A stretch of DNA of 64,000 nt from Arthrobacter antioxidans (GCF_023100725.1 NZ_CP095501.1:496001-560000), one strand, 5' to 3'. Shown: positions 44,826 to 55,480, counted from the first letter of the stretch. The notes: generated from the letters alone by a model not told the origin. Numbers and translations are program-made.

Positions 44826-46427
44826 TCAGCGGGCGTCGCGGCGTTTGTGGACAACAGGCTTCGTCGGCGGGGGCTGTGGAGGAGTGATGCCGTTCGAGAA
44901 GGCCGGGTGATGATCGGAGTCCGGCTCGCCGGGCACGTCCGTCACCGCCCTCTCGGACACGCCGTCCTGCTCCGGGGCTCCCTCCTCGGTGGTCTCCCCG
45001 TCCAGCGGGACGTGCGGAAGCCGGATCGACAGGGTCGCGCCGCCGCCCGGCGTCTCCTCGAGCCTGACCGAGCCGTCGTGCTGGGCCACCAGTGCGGCGA
45101 CGATCGCGAGGCCGAGTCCCGTGCCCCCGGTCTCGCGATGACGCGAGGTGTCCGCCCGGTAGAAACGCTCGAAGACCTTCGCGGCGTCCTCCTCGGAGAT
45201 CCCGGGGCCGTGGTCGCGCACCTCCAGGACGGAATCGCTGTGGCCGTGCAGCACGGGGGCCACACCGACCGCGATCTCGATGGGCGAACCGGCGGGCGTG
45301 TACCGCAGCGCGTTGGTCATCAGGTTCGCGACCACCTGGCGGAGCCGCGCCTCGTCCCCCCGGGTGGGTGCGGAGCGGGGGCTGCCGCCGTCGAGCCCGA
45401 CGACGGAGATGGTGCGGTCCGGGGCGGTGGCCCGCGCGTCGAAGGCGGCGTCATGGCCGAGCACCGTGAGGTCCACGGGCTTCACGTCGGGGCGGCGCTG
45501 CTCGTCGATCCGCGCGAGCGTCAGCAGGTCCTCGACCAGCTGGCCCATGCGGATCGCCTCGCTCTCGATGCGGCCCATCGCGGCGGCGACGTCCTCGTCC
45601 TTCTGCAGGGCCCCGTGCCGGTACAGCTCCGAGTAGCCGCGGATGGTGACGAGCGGGGTCCTCAACTCGTGGGACGCGTCGGCGACGAACCGCCGCATCT
45701 TGGTCTCCGACGCGGTGCGGGCGGCGAACGCCCGCTCGATGTGCGCGAGCATCGCGTTGAGGGACCGGGAGAGCCGCCCGATCTCGGAGGCGGGGCGTTC
45801 GACGGCGACGCGACGGGAGAGGTCGCCGGTCGCGATCGCTGCCGCCGTCCGCTCCACGCGGGCGAGCGGCGCGAACTGCCGCGTCACCGTCACGAAGGCG
45901 ATGAGGGAGGCCAGGGCCGTGGTGACGAGGCCCGAGGTGAAGATGATCTCCTTCGCCTCCTGCACCGATTCGTTCACCGTGTTCAGGCGGGAGGCGATGG
46001 CGAGGTAGCCGTCGGTGTTCGCGAAGCGGAAGATCCGCACGCGCCACCCCTGGCTGTCGGCGTCGGTGCTGGGCACATCGAAACCCGAGCCGTCGAGATC
46101 GATGATGCGTTCCTGCGTGATGTCCCCGAGATCGGGCACGTCGGCGGCGTCGTCGGACTGGTTGGCCACCACCACACCGCCCTCGCTGTCCAGTAGGGCC
46201 GCGTAGTACCTCAGCACGGCGCCGTCCGCCTGCGGCTCGGTGGAGTAGATGTCGTTCGCGACGGTCCTGGCGTTGTTCCACAGGTCCTGGTCCACGCGGT
46301 CCACCAGTCCGTCACGCAGCAGCGAGACGGTGGCGAGGCCGGTGATGCCCACGGTGACGATCATCAGGAGCATGATGATCGCCACGAGCTGCGAGCGGAG
46401 CGACGCCGCGTTCCAACGCTTGACCAA
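44826..46427 (-). CDS. Sensor histidine kinase (TcrY/MprB-like)
   Basis: The product is 533 aa. TM1 is at about 13-35 and TM2 at 161-183, flanking an extracytoplasmic sensor domain of about 125 residues. A HAMP segment follows (PLARVERTAAAIATGDLSRR). The H-box ADASHELRTPL has the phospho-acceptor His253. The N-box is NLMTNALRYTP, G1 is VRDHGPGI and G2 is GGTGLGLAIV. The C-terminal ~60 residues are low-complexity. The TTG start at 46427 is the first after the regulator's stop, 10 bp away, with a weak ribosome-binding site. Together they form a two-component system. The signal is unknown. Confidence 0.93.
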   Translation of the reverse strand: MVKRWNAASLRSQLVAIIMLLMIVTVGITGLATVSLLRDGLVDRVDQDLWNNARTVANDIYSTEPQADGAVLRYYAALLDSEGGVVVANQSDDAADVPDLGDITQERIIDLDGSGFDVPSTDADSQGWRVRIFRFANTDGYLAIASRLNTVNESVQEAKEIIFTSGLVTTALASLIAFVTVTRQFAPLARVERTAAAIATGDLSRRVAVERPASEIGRLSRSLNAMLAHIERAFAARTASETKMRRFVADASHELRTPLVTIRGYSELYRHGALQKDEDVAAAMGRIESEAIRMGQLVEDLLTLARIDEQRRPDVKPVDLTVLGHDAAFDARATAPDRTISVVGLDGGSPRSAPTRGDEARLRQVVANLMTNALRYTPAGSPIEIAVGVAPVLHGHSDSVLEVRDHGPGISEEDAAKVFERFYRADTSRHRETGGTGLGLAIVAALVAQHDGSVRLEETPGGGATLSIRLPHVPLDGETTEEGAPEQDGVSERAVTDVPGEPDSDHHPAFSNGITPPQPPPTKPVVHKRRDAR

Positions 46428-46437
46428 GTCGCCGGTG

Positions 46438-47190
46438 CTACCGCTTGTCAGCGGTGCGCAGGAGATATCCCACGCCCCGCTTGGTCTGGATCAGGGCGAC
46501 GGCGTCGGGGTTCCTGTCGATCTTCCGCCGCAGGTAGGAGATGTAGGACTCCACGATCGACGCGTCGCCGTTGAAGTCGTACTCCCAGACGTGGTCCAGG
46601 ATCTGCGCCTTGGACAGCACGCGGTTCGGGTTCATCATGAGGTAGCGCAGGAGCTTGAACTCGGTGGGGGAGAGGTCGATGGTCTCGCCGTTGCGCCGGA
46701 CCTCGTGCGCGTCGTCGTCCAGTTCCAGGTCGGCGACGCGGATCACGGCGTCGTCGTCCTCGAGCGGGTGCGTGCGGCGCAGGACGGCGCGGATGCGCGC
46801 GACGACCTCGTCGAGGCTGAACGGCTTCGTCACGTAGTCGTCGCCGCCGACCGTGAGGCCCGTGACCTTGTCGTCCGTGTCGTCCCGGGCCGTCAGGAAG
46901 ACGACGGGGAAGTGCCGGCCTGCGGCACGGAGGCGCCGAGTAACGGTGAAGCCGTCCATGTCGGGGAGCATGACGTCGAGGACGGCGAGATCGGGATTGT
47001 GCGTCTCGGCGGCGGCGAGGGCGTCCCGGCCGTTGGCGGCGGCGACGACGTCGAAACCGGCGAAGCGCAGCGACGTCGACAGGAGTTCGCGGATGTTCGG
47101 TTCGTCGTCGACGACCAGGAGTTTCGCTTCAGGGCCTGTTTTTTTCACCCTCCCAGTATCCTCGCGATGCCTGTGAATTGGCTGGACCAT
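46438..47190 (-). CDS. OmpR-family response regulator (TcrA/MprA-like)
   Basis: The product is up to 250 aa. The receiver domain has the acidic pair VVDDEPN, the phospho-acceptor Asp in AVLDVMLPDMDGF, Thr in FLTARDD and Lys in VTKPFSL. The winged-helix DNA-binding domain follows (ETIDLSPTEFKLLRYLM; SYISYLRRKIDRN; VGYLLR). The start is uncertain: the ATG at 47190 has CAGGA close by, while a GTG at 47148 (reading VKKTGPEAKLLVVDD) fits the family N-terminus but its GGGAGG directly touches the start. It lies 10 bp upstream of its kinase. Confidence 0.94.
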   Translation of the reverse strand: MVQPIHRHREDTGRVKKTGPEAKLLVVDDEPNIRELLSTSLRFAGFDVVAAANGRDALAAAETHNPDLAVLDVMLPDMDGFTVTRRLRAAGRHFPVVFLTARDDTDDKVTGLTVGGDDYVTKPFSLDEVVARIRAVLRRTHPLEDDDAVIRVADLELDDDAHEVRRNGETIDLSPTEFKLLRYLMMNPNRVLSKAQILDHVWEYDFNGDASIVESYISYLRRKIDRNPDAVALIQTKRGVGYLLRTADKR

Positions 47191-47207
47191 TCCTGTAAGG
47201 GGGCTCC

Positions 47208-48863
47208 TCAGTCCCTGGGCCCGTTGTCCGCGATGGCGGTGGCGTCGAGGATGCGGTACGCGTAGCCCTGCTCCGCGAGGAAGCGCTGGCGCTTCGCCGC
47301 GAAGTCCTGGTCGAGCGTGTCCCGCGCTACGACGGTGTAGAACCGGGCCGCACGGCCGTCCGTCTTGGGCCGCAGCAACCGGCCGAGGCGCTGGGCCTCC
47401 TCCTGGCGTGACCCGAACGAGCCGGAGACCTGGATCGCGACGGACGCCTCCGGGAGATCGATCGAGAAGTTGGCGACCTTCGACACCACGAGCACGGTGA
47501 TCTCCCCGGCCCGGAAGGCGTCGAAGAGCCGCTGCCGCTCCTTCACGGGGGTCTCGCCCTTGATGACGGGGGCGTCGAGGCGCGCCGCGAGGTCGTCGAG
47601 CTGGTCGATGTACTGGCCGATGACGAGCAGCTGCTCACCCCGGTGCGCCGCCACGAGCTTCTCCACCACGTCGGACTTGGTGTCCGACGTCGCGCACAGG
47701 CGGTACTTGTCGCCGTCGTCGGCCATCGCGTAGGCGACCCGCTCGTCCCGCGGCAGGTCGACGCGCACCTCCACGCAGTCCGCGGGGGCGATGTACCCCT
47801 GCGCCTCGATGTCCTTCCAGGGGGCGTCGTAGCGCTTCGGTCCGATGAGCGAGAAGACCTCGCCCTCGCGGCCGTCCTCGCGGACGAGCGTCGCGGTGAG
47901 GCCGAGCCGGCGGCGGGCCTGGAGGTCCGCCGTCATCTTGAAGATGGGCGCCGGGAGGAGGTGCACCTCGTCGTACACGATCAGGCCCCAGTCGTTGGCG
48001 TCGAGCAGCTCGAGGTGCGGGTACAGGCCGCCGCGCTTCATCGTGAGGACCTGGTACGTCGCGATGGTCACGGGACGGACCTGCTTCACCGCGCCGGAGT
48101 ACTCCCCGATCTCGTCCTCAGTCAGGGACGTCCGCTTGAGCAGCTCGTCCTTCCACTGCCGCGCGGACACCGTGTTGGTGACGAGGATCAGCGTGGTGGT
48201 CTGGCTCGTGGCCATGGCGGCGGCACCCACGAGGGTCTTCCCCGCGCCGCACGGCAGGACGACGACGCCCGAGCCGCCCGACCAGAAGTTCTCGACCGCG
48301 AGCTTCTGGTACGGGCGCAGCGTCCAGCCGTCCTCGTCGAGCACGATCGGGTGCGGCGTCCCGTCCACGTAGCCGGCGAAGTCCTCCGCCGGCCACCCGA
48401 GCTTGAGCAGCAGCTGCTTGAGCTGGCCGCGCTGGGAGGAGTGCACCACGACGGTCTCGCCGTCGATCCTGGGCCCGAGGAGGGGCTGGATCTTCTTCGC
48501 GTGCAGGACCTCCTCGAGGACGGGGTAGTCCGTGGTGCGCAGCACCAAGCCGTGCTGCGGGTCCTTCTCGAGCCGGAGGCGCCCGTACCGGGACATGGTG
48601 TCCTCGATGTCGATCAGGAGGGCGTGCGGCACCGGGAAGCGGGAGTATTTCAGGAGGGTGTCGAGGACACGCTCGGCATCGAGGCCGGCGGCGCGCGCGT
48701 TCCAGAGCCCGAGGGGCGTGAGCCGGTAGCTGTGCACGTGCTCGGGGGCGCGCTCGAGTTCGGCGAACGCGGCGATCGCGTGGCGCGCCTCGGTGGCCTG
48801 CTCGTGGTCCACCTCGAGCAGGATGGTCTTGTCACTCTGGACGATCAGCGGTCCGTCAACCAT
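47208..48863 (-). CDS. DNA repair helicase, XPB/ERCC3 type
   Basis: The 551-aa product is an SF2 DNA helicase. The N-terminal damage-recognition-like region is followed by Walker A LPCGAGKTLVG (Lys209), motif Ia TLILVTNTVSARQWKDEL, DEVH in IVYDEVHLLPAP, motif III LGLTATLVREDG and motif VI QEEAQRLGRLLRPK. This matches bacterial XPB, a 3'-5' helicase found in actinobacteria. The ATG at 48863 follows GGGAG, and its first 8 bp overlap the end of the helicase-associated partner gene, indicating co-expression. A longer upstream frame is the antisense shadow of the partner. Confidence 0.95.
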   Translation of the reverse strand: MVDGPLIVQSDKTILLEVDHEQATEARHAIAAFAELERAPEHVHSYRLTPLGLWNARAAGLDAERVLDTLLKYSRFPVPHALLIDIEDTMSRYGRLRLEKDPQHGLVLRTTDYPVLEEVLHAKKIQPLLGPRIDGETVVVHSSQRGQLKQLLLKLGWPAEDFAGYVDGTPHPIVLDEDGWTLRPYQKLAVENFWSGGSGVVVLPCGAGKTLVGAAAMATSQTTTLILVTNTVSARQWKDELLKRTSLTEDEIGEYSGAVKQVRPVTIATYQVLTMKRGGLYPHLELLDANDWGLIVYDEVHLLPAPIFKMTADLQARRRLGLTATLVREDGREGEVFSLIGPKRYDAPWKDIEAQGYIAPADCVEVRVDLPRDERVAYAMADDGDKYRLCATSDTKSDVVEKLVAAHRGEQLLVIGQYIDQLDDLAARLDAPVIKGETPVKERQRLFDAFRAGEITVLVVSKVANFSIDLPEASVAIQVSGSFGSRQEEAQRLGRLLRPKTDGRAARFYTVVARDTLDQDFAAKRQRFLAEQGYAYRILDATAIADNGPRD

Positions 48864-51276
48864 CGGCGGCGCTCCCTTCGAGGATCTCCACGTCCATGAC
48901 GCGGTGTACGGACACGACTTTCTCCACCTGGTTCTCGGGATCGAACACCCGCAGGCGGCCTCCCGACACCGAGAGTGGAACAAGGACCTGGCGCACGTGA
49001 TTCCCCTCGCTGTCCGCGGTGCCGAGGCGGATCCTGCTGCGCGACCGGATGGCCGCGCGCAGCGTCTCCAGCCCCAGGAGCGTCTCGCTGTCGGCGGCCC
49101 CCGCCGGATCGGCGGGGCCCGGGCGGGGAGCGCGGAGGGCGGCCAGCTGCGCCGTGATCTCCTCCTCGACGACCGACCACGGGTTGAGCCGCGACCTGAG
49201 CTTGTCCGGCGCCACACCGCCGGGTGCGGCCGGATCGGCCGTCCCGGCGGGCGCGGGCGCGACGGCGGTCACGGCGTCCGACGCGGGGGCGAAACCGAGG
49301 TCGCGGAGCAGGCCCGCCAGCTCCTGGGCGGAGGCGGGGGACACCAGGACGGTCGGTGCGATCTGCACGATGCCGAGCACCGCGGCGCGGGGGTCCGCCA
49401 GAACCGTGGCGGCGACGGCGTCGTCGTCCGTGCGCAGGTAGCTGCCGGCCCGGCCGACACGGAGGCCGCCGTAGCGGGACGCGGTGTCCTCGACGAGATA
49501 CGTCAGGGCCTGCGGGATCTCCGTGGCCGAGTGCGTGCGGAGGAAGGCGAGGATGGAGGGCGCGTCCTCCCCGGCGTCGAGGGCCGTCCGGATGGAGTCG
49601 GCGGAGAAGCGGTAGGTCGTGGCAGGCCCCTGGCCCTCGGGCGTGGACATGCGCAGGAGGCCGCGTGCGACCTCGGGCTGCAGGTACCCGGGCGCGACGG
49701 CGGTGAGATCGGCCTGCAGCACCACGTGGGAGACAGGGGCAGGCAGGGCGTCCCGTACACCAAGGGTGGCCTCCTCGAAGCGTCCCTGCGCGACGAGCCG
49801 ACCGGACTCGGCCAGTGCTCCGCCGCCGGTCAGCCCGAGCGCGGCGGCCTCGGCCATCATGCCGGGGATCAGTCGGGAGAAGCGCCGGTAAAGGCGCGGC
49901 TGGTGCCAGGTGGCGAGGCCGACGACGGCCTGGTCGGTCAGGACGGGGACGTTCCCGCGTGCTCCGACGCCGTCCGCTCCGTCCGCGTCCGTGGGGGCAT
50001 CCGACAGGTCGAGGGCGACGGAGAGGAGCCGCTGGCGCACCATCGGTGCGTCGGGCCGGGACGCCTCCGCGGCGAGGGCGTTGACGGATGTGCCGTCCGG
50101 CAGCTTCGATCCGACGAGCGCCGGGGCCCGGTCGACGGCGAGCCACCCCTCGACGAGCAGCTGCCACTGGGCGTCCCGGTCCAGCGACTCCCAGGCGTCC
50201 GGCCGGGGGGCCTTCCAGCGGGAGTCGTCCGGATCGAGCACGAGGAGCCCGACGGCGGCCGCGAGCTCGAGCAGCCATGCGGCGTCGCCGTCGCTGCACT
50301 GCACCGCTTCGCGGACGCGCCGCAGCTCGCGCACACCCACCCCGCCGGAGCGGAGGGTGGAGACGGGGGAACCGGCGACGACGGCGAGCAGGGACCCCAC
50401 CTGCCGCAGGGTCTCCGCGATCGCGCCGAACGCCGCGTTGTCGCGCAGCGTGGCGCGCGTGGTCCGCGCAGCGGCGACCGGGGGCTCCAGATCGAGGGAG
50501 GCGAACACGGCGTGGCCACGGACCGCCCGTCCGACGCCGCGGGGGAGCTCGACGTGCAGGGCGTCCAGCGGTGCCAGCAGGCAGCGGTCCAGAAGCCACT
50601 GCACGGCGGGCGAGGCGCCGCCGTCGCCTCCGGTCGCCGTCGAACCGACCGGGGTGTCGCGGAGGCGTGCGAGCAGGGTCGGCGCGCCCTCGGGGGCGTC
50701 GGCCATGAGCCGGTCCCAGGCGTCCGGATCCGCAGTCACCCGGTCCAGCACCCGTGCCGCGGCGGCCGACGTCAGCGCTTCGTTCCCGGGGTCCGGGGCG
50801 AGGACCGCGGCGGCGCGGACGAGCGCCGGACCGAAACGCGGGATGGAGCGGGCGAGGGTCTTGAAGGAACGGCCGAGGCCCGCCGGGTAGGGTGCCACGG
50901 CGTCGGCCATCGCTCCGACGGGCAGGAAGCCCTCCGCCGCGGACCCGACGACGAGGGCACGCCGGGCGAGGTCGGCGAGGATCTCCTCGACCGCGTCGGT
51001 GTTCCCCTGCGACAGGGCGGCGGCGAGGGGGGCGGGCGGTACCGCGGCGCCGTCGTCCTCGGTGAGGACCACGAGGGCCTCGAGGACCTGGAGCTGGGGG
51101 CGCGTGACATTGTCCAGGGCCCGCTGCAGGCTCGTGCGCGAGGACGCGCGGGCCGCGAGCGCGGCGAAGTCCGGCACCGGCGGAAGGATGAGGTCGGGCC
51201 GGACGGTGAGGAGGCGGCGTACGTCGTCATCGCTCCGGAGGGCCAGCTGATCGGCCAGTGCTCGGATTGCGGACAT
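48856..51276 (-). CDS. Helicase-associated (XPB/Ssl2-like) domain protein
   Basis: The product is about 806 aa. It has no helicase motifs. The C-terminal third holds the helicase XPB/Ssl2-like domain (TTYRFSADSIRTALDAGEDA, ALTYLVEDTASRYGGLRVGR). A winged-helix-like repeat is suggested at the N-terminus (PQLQVLEALVVLTEDDGAAV). The last residues (QVLVPLSVSGGRLRVFDPEN) are a beta-rich end. Its gene pairs with the XPB helicase by an 8-bp overlap, and the proteins are likely to act together at DNA. The ATG at 51276 is preceded by TTGAGGTG. A GTG 30 bp upstream is an alternative. Confidence 0.9.
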   Translation of the reverse strand: MSAIRALADQLALRSDDDVRRLLTVRPDLILPPVPDFAALAARASSRTSLQRALDNVTRPQLQVLEALVVLTEDDGAAVPPAPLAAALSQGNTDAVEEILADLARRALVVGSAAEGFLPVGAMADAVAPYPAGLGRSFKTLARSIPRFGPALVRAAAVLAPDPGNEALTSAAAARVLDRVTADPDAWDRLMADAPEGAPTLLARLRDTPVGSTATGGDGGASPAVQWLLDRCLLAPLDALHVELPRGVGRAVRGHAVFASLDLEPPVAAARTTRATLRDNAAFGAIAETLRQVGSLLAVVAGSPVSTLRSGGVGVRELRRVREAVQCSDGDAAWLLELAAAVGLLVLDPDDSRWKAPRPDAWESLDRDAQWQLLVEGWLAVDRAPALVGSKLPDGTSVNALAAEASRPDAPMVRQRLLSVALDLSDAPTDADGADGVGARGNVPVLTDQAVVGLATWHQPRLYRRFSRLIPGMMAEAAALGLTGGGALAESGRLVAQGRFEEATLGVRDALPAPVSHVVLQADLTAVAPGYLQPEVARGLLRMSTPEGQGPATTYRFSADSIRTALDAGEDAPSILAFLRTHSATEIPQALTYLVEDTASRYGGLRVGRAGSYLRTDDDAVAATVLADPRAAVLGIVQIAPTVLVSPASAQELAGLLRDLGFAPASDAVTAVAPAPAGTADPAAPGGVAPDKLRSRLNPWSVVEEEITAQLAALRAPRPGPADPAGAADSETLLGLETLRAAIRSRSRIRLGTADSEGNHVRQVLVPLSVSGGRLRVFDPENQVEKVVSVHRVMDVEILEGSAADG

Positions 51277-51375
51277 CACCTCAAGATTACCCGGCGCCGC
51301 CGACACGGGTCCGTGGGCCGCTGTGCGTGCGCGGCGGCACCCGCCGTGCGGCGTGCGGTGCCCGCCGGGGTGGGC

Positions 51376-51666
51376 TCAGGAGTTCCGGCGGGAGAGGACG
51401 GACCCGATGAGCAGCGAGACCATCAGGAGGAAGGCGATCGGCAGGCAGAAGTAGCTGGCCAGGACGAAGCCGGGCCATACGATCCCCTGCAGGAAGGCCG
51501 TTGCGAGGATGGCCGCCAGGGATACGAGCCCGACACCGGCGAAGGCGACCGCGAGGACCATGACCAGGAAGCGGCCGCGTGACGGGCCCCCGGGTGCGCC
51601 GTCCGGCACCGCTGTATCGCCGGCGTTGCGGGAGGTGGGGTTCGTGGCCGATTCGTCAGGGATCAT
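51376..51666 (-). CDS. Small two-helix membrane protein
   Basis: The product is 96 aa. The first 30 residues are polar (Gly, Pro, Asp, Ser). Two membrane helices follow (LVMVLAVAFAGVGLVSLAAIL and FVLASYFCLPIAFLLMVSLL), ending in a short basic tail (SRRNS). No known family could be assigned. It is upstream of and divergent from the cold-shock gene, and lies between the helicase pair and the cspA/DUF3027 genes, which is an otherwise conserved block. Confidence 0.75.
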   Translation of the reverse strand: MIPDESATNPTSRNAGDTAVPDGAPGGPSRGRFLVMVLAVAFAGVGLVSLAAILATAFLQGIVWPGFVLASYFCLPIAFLLMVSLLIGSVLSRRNS

Positions 51667-51835
51667 AGCCGTCCCAGACTACAAGAACCGCGCGAGGAGC
51701 CGCTCGCGACGCTATACCCTAGGAGGCACAGACTTCCCCGGCGGCAGCAGCGCGCCTGGGTGCCAGGCGGCCTGCGTGGACCGGGCCAGGGCCGCCGGTG
51801 ACACCGCCCGGTACAGCCAAGAAGAGGTAGACGAC

Positions 51836-52219
51836 GTGCCCATCGGCAAAGTGAAGTGGTTCGACGCGGACAAGGGATTCGGTTTCCTGGCCACGGACGA
51901 CGGCAAGGAAGTGTTCCTGCACGCCTCGGCCCTGCCAGCGGGCGTGACCGAGGTCACGGTGGGCGCGAAGCTGGAGTTCGGGGTCGCCGACGGGCGTCGC
52001 GGCCCCCAGGCGCTCTCCGCGCGCATCCTCGAGCAGCCTCCCTCCGTGGCCAAGGCCAGCCGGAAGAGCGCCGATGACATGGCCGTCATCACGGAGGATC
52101 TCATCAAGCTCCTCGACGGCGTCTCCAACAACCTCCGCAAGGGGCGCTACCCGGAGAAGGCGCACGCGGCGAAGGTCGCAGCGGTGCTGCGGGCGGTCGC
52201 CGACGACCTCGACGCGTAA
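51836..52219 (+). CDS. Cold-shock domain protein with C-terminal extension
   Basis: The product is 127 aa. Residues 1-65 form a cold-shock domain with both RNA-binding motifs (KGFGFL, VFLHASAL). The extra ~60 residues (ADDMAVITEDLIKLLDGVSN, then NNLRKGRYPEKAHAAKV) are helical and basic, as in mycobacterial CspB. A GTG start at 51836 is chosen: it gives the family start MPIGKVKWFDADKGF and has AAGAGG nine bases upstream. A long upstream open frame is not protein-like. It lies 9 bp before the DUF3027 gene. Confidence 0.93.
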   Translation: MPIGKVKWFDADKGFGFLATDDGKEVFLHASALPAGVTEVTVGAKLEFGVADGRRGPQALSARILEQPPSVAKASRKSADDMAVITEDLIKLLDGVSNNLRKGRYPEKAHAAKVAAVLRAVADDLDA

Positions 52220-52228
52220 ACTTCCATC

Positions 52229-52915
52229 ATGATCCCGAGCAACCTGGACGCCGTCGACGGTGCTTCCTCGACCTACATCGACGCGACGCCCGTGGTCGCC
52301 GAGCCCGGCGCGCCCGCCGTCGTCGAGGCCACGCGCAAGCCCCGGGTGGCCCGCCGCATCCCGAAGACCGACTCCGTGCTCGAAGCCGCCGTGGAGCGTG
52401 CACGACAGGGCGTACTGGAGATCGCCCCCGAGTCCCAGGTGGGCCGGCACGTGTCGGCCACGATCGACGGAGAGCGCCTGGTCACCCACCGGTTCGAGGC
52501 CTTCGTGCCCGGCTACGGCGGATGGCAGTGGTACGCGAGCGTGGCCCGCGTGGCGCGGAGCAAGGACGTGACGGTCTGCGAAGTGGGGCTGCTGCCCTCC
52601 TCGGCCTCCCTGCTGGCGCCCGAGTGGCTGCCGTGGTCGGAGCGCGTGCGTCCCGAGGACTCGCCGCAGGACGAGGCGTCGCCGTCGGATGCCGCCGGAG
52701 ACGCCGGGGCGACCGAGGCGGCTGATGCCGCCGATGCACCCGTCACCGCCGACGCGGCTGGTACCGCCGACGCACCCGTCACCGCCGACGCGGCTGATAC
52801 CGCCGACGCACCCGTCACCGCCGACGCGGCTGGTACCGCCGACGCACCCGTGACCCCGGTGGCCGGCGAGGACGATCCGGAGACCTCCGCCGCGGAACAG
52901 CCCGACGCCGAGTGA
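52229..52915 (+). CDS. DUF3027 domain protein
   Basis: The product is 228 aa. Residues 45-145 match DUF3027, an actinobacterial family (VGRHVSATIDGERLVTHRFE, FVPGYGGWQWYASVARVAR, LLAPEWLPWSERVRP). The tail from about residue 150 is acidic and includes 3.5 copies of a 12-residue repeat (ADAPVTADAAGT). Function is unknown. The gene's constant location next to a cold-shock gene and near serC in actinobacteria suggests a conserved housekeeping role. Confidence 0.9.
   Translation: MIPSNLDAVDGASSTYIDATPVVAEPGAPAVVEATRKPRVARRIPKTDSVLEAAVERARQGVLEIAPESQVGRHVSATIDGERLVTHRFEAFVPGYGGWQWYASVARVARSKDVTVCEVGLLPSSASLLAPEWLPWSERVRPEDSPQDEASPSDAAGDAGATEAADAADAPVTADAAGTADAPVTADAADTADAPVTADAAGTADAPVTPVAGEDDPETSAAEQPDAE
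52730..52855 (+). repeat. 36-bp tandem repeat inside the DUF3027 gene
   Basis: Three full copies and one half copy encode ADAPVT ADAAGT/ADAADT (protein residues 168-209). The copies are nearly identical, so the tract is recent and may vary in number between strains. Confidence 0.9.
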
Positions 52916-52949
52916 TCCACGCGGGGTGCCGGAGCGGACGGGGAGGGGC

Positions 52950-54227
52950 ATGAGCACCTTCCGGTCCCTCGGCATCCACAACTACAGGCTCTGGTTCATC
53001 GGGGCGCTGATCTCCAACATCGGCACGTGGATGCAGCGGACCGCGCAGGACTGGCTGGTCTACGACATCCTGACCGAGCAGAACGCGTCGGCGCTGGGGA
53101 TCGTCATGGCCCTGCAACTGGGGCCCCAACTCGTGATCGCGCCGTGGGCGGGCCTCATCGCGGACACCGTCGACCGGCGGAAGCTCCTCGTGACCACGCA
53201 GGTGGCGATGGCGCTGCTGGGCGTCGGCCTCGGACTGATGGTCCTCCTGGACGTCGCCGCCCTCTGGCATGTCTACGCCTTCGCCCTGGCGCTCGGCGTC
53301 GTCTCGGCCTTCGACGCCCCGGCCCGGCAGGCGTTCGTCTCGGACCTCGTACGCGACGAGTACCTCCCCAACGCCGTGGCGCTCAACAGCGCCTCCTTCA
53401 ACGGGGCCCGCCTCGTGGGCCCCGCCATCGCCGGGCTGCTGACCGCGGGCGTGGGGCCGGGATGGGTGTTCATGATCAACGCCCTGACGTTCGGTGCGAT
53501 GGTCTACGTGATGCTCGCAATGCGCAGTTCCGAACTGAACGCGCAACCGCGTCCGGCGCCGGGCAAGGGGCGCATCAGGGCGGGCTTCCGCTACGTGCGG
53601 GGCCGGCCGGACCTCATGATGGTGATGCTCGCGATCTTCATCGTCGGAACCTTCGGACTGAATTTCGCCGTGTTCATCGCCGCGATGGCGCGCACCGAGT
53701 TCGGCCAGGGCGCCGGGGTCTTCGGGGTGCTGTCCTCGGTGATGGCCGTGGGCTCCGTCGCGGGCGCACTGCTCTCCGCCCGGCGCGACAGGCCGCGCCT
53801 GCGGTTCATCTTCGGCGCCTCGGCGGCCTTCGGGATCGCGTGCGCGCTGGCCGCCCTGGCACCCACCCTGTGGCTCTTCGGGCTGGCGCTCGTGCCCGTG
53901 GGCCTGTTCGCGCTCACGCTGATGACCAGCGCCAACGCCTACGTGCAGACCACCACGGAACCGGCCATGCGCGGACGCGTCATGGCCCTGTACTTCGCCA
54001 TCTTCCTCGGGGGGACGCCCCTCGGAGCGCCGGTGGTGGGGTGGGTCTCGGACATGTTCGGCCCGCGGTGGAGCCTCGGGGTCGCGGCGGCGTCGGGACT
54101 GGTCGCCGCCGGTGCGGGGATCTTCTGGGCATGGCGCTACCACGCCGTGCGGCTGCGCTACGACCGTTCGGCGCCCCGACGCCTGCGCATCGACCACGAG
54201 GCCGGCGCGTCCGATCCCACACCGTAG
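52950..54227 (+). CDS. MFS transporter
   Basis: The product is 425 aa with 12 predicted helices in two halves. The N-terminus contains RLWFIGALISNIGTWMQRTA, a pattern shared with the MFS_3/EntS-like exporters. Loop 2-3 has the family motif GLIADTVDRRKLL. The cytoplasmic tail is basic and acidic. The substrate is unknown. The ATG at 52950 follows GGGGAGGGGC; a start 24 bp earlier is less likely. It lies 34 bp after the DUF3027 stop, so it may be the last gene of that operon. Confidence 0.9.
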   Translation: MSTFRSLGIHNYRLWFIGALISNIGTWMQRTAQDWLVYDILTEQNASALGIVMALQLGPQLVIAPWAGLIADTVDRRKLLVTTQVAMALLGVGLGLMVLLDVAALWHVYAFALALGVVSAFDAPARQAFVSDLVRDEYLPNAVALNSASFNGARLVGPAIAGLLTAGVGPGWVFMINALTFGAMVYVMLAMRSSELNAQPRPAPGKGRIRAGFRYVRGRPDLMMVMLAIFIVGTFGLNFAVFIAAMARTEFGQGAGVFGVLSSVMAVGSVAGALLSARRDRPRLRFIFGASAAFGIACALAALAPTLWLFGLALVPVGLFALTLMTSANAYVQTTTEPAMRGRVMALYFAIFLGGTPLGAPVVGWVSDMFGPRWSLGVAAASGLVAAGAGIFWAWRYHAVRLRYDRSAPRRLRIDHEAGASDPTP

Positions 54228-54272
54228 GCCGGTCCGCGGACAGGGCCTTCTGGGGCGGTCCGCGCGGACGGG

Positions 54273-54306
54273 GACCCGCCGCGGAGGTCGGAGCGGGCCG
54301 GGTCCC
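54273..54306. terminator. Possible terminator between convergent genes
   Basis: GGACCCGCC and GGCCGGGTCC form an imperfect stem around a GC-rich loop, between the MFS gene and the end of serC. Confidence 0.45.
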
Positions 54307-54319
54307 CGGACGAACCGAC

Positions 54320-55480
<1,161 letters not shown>

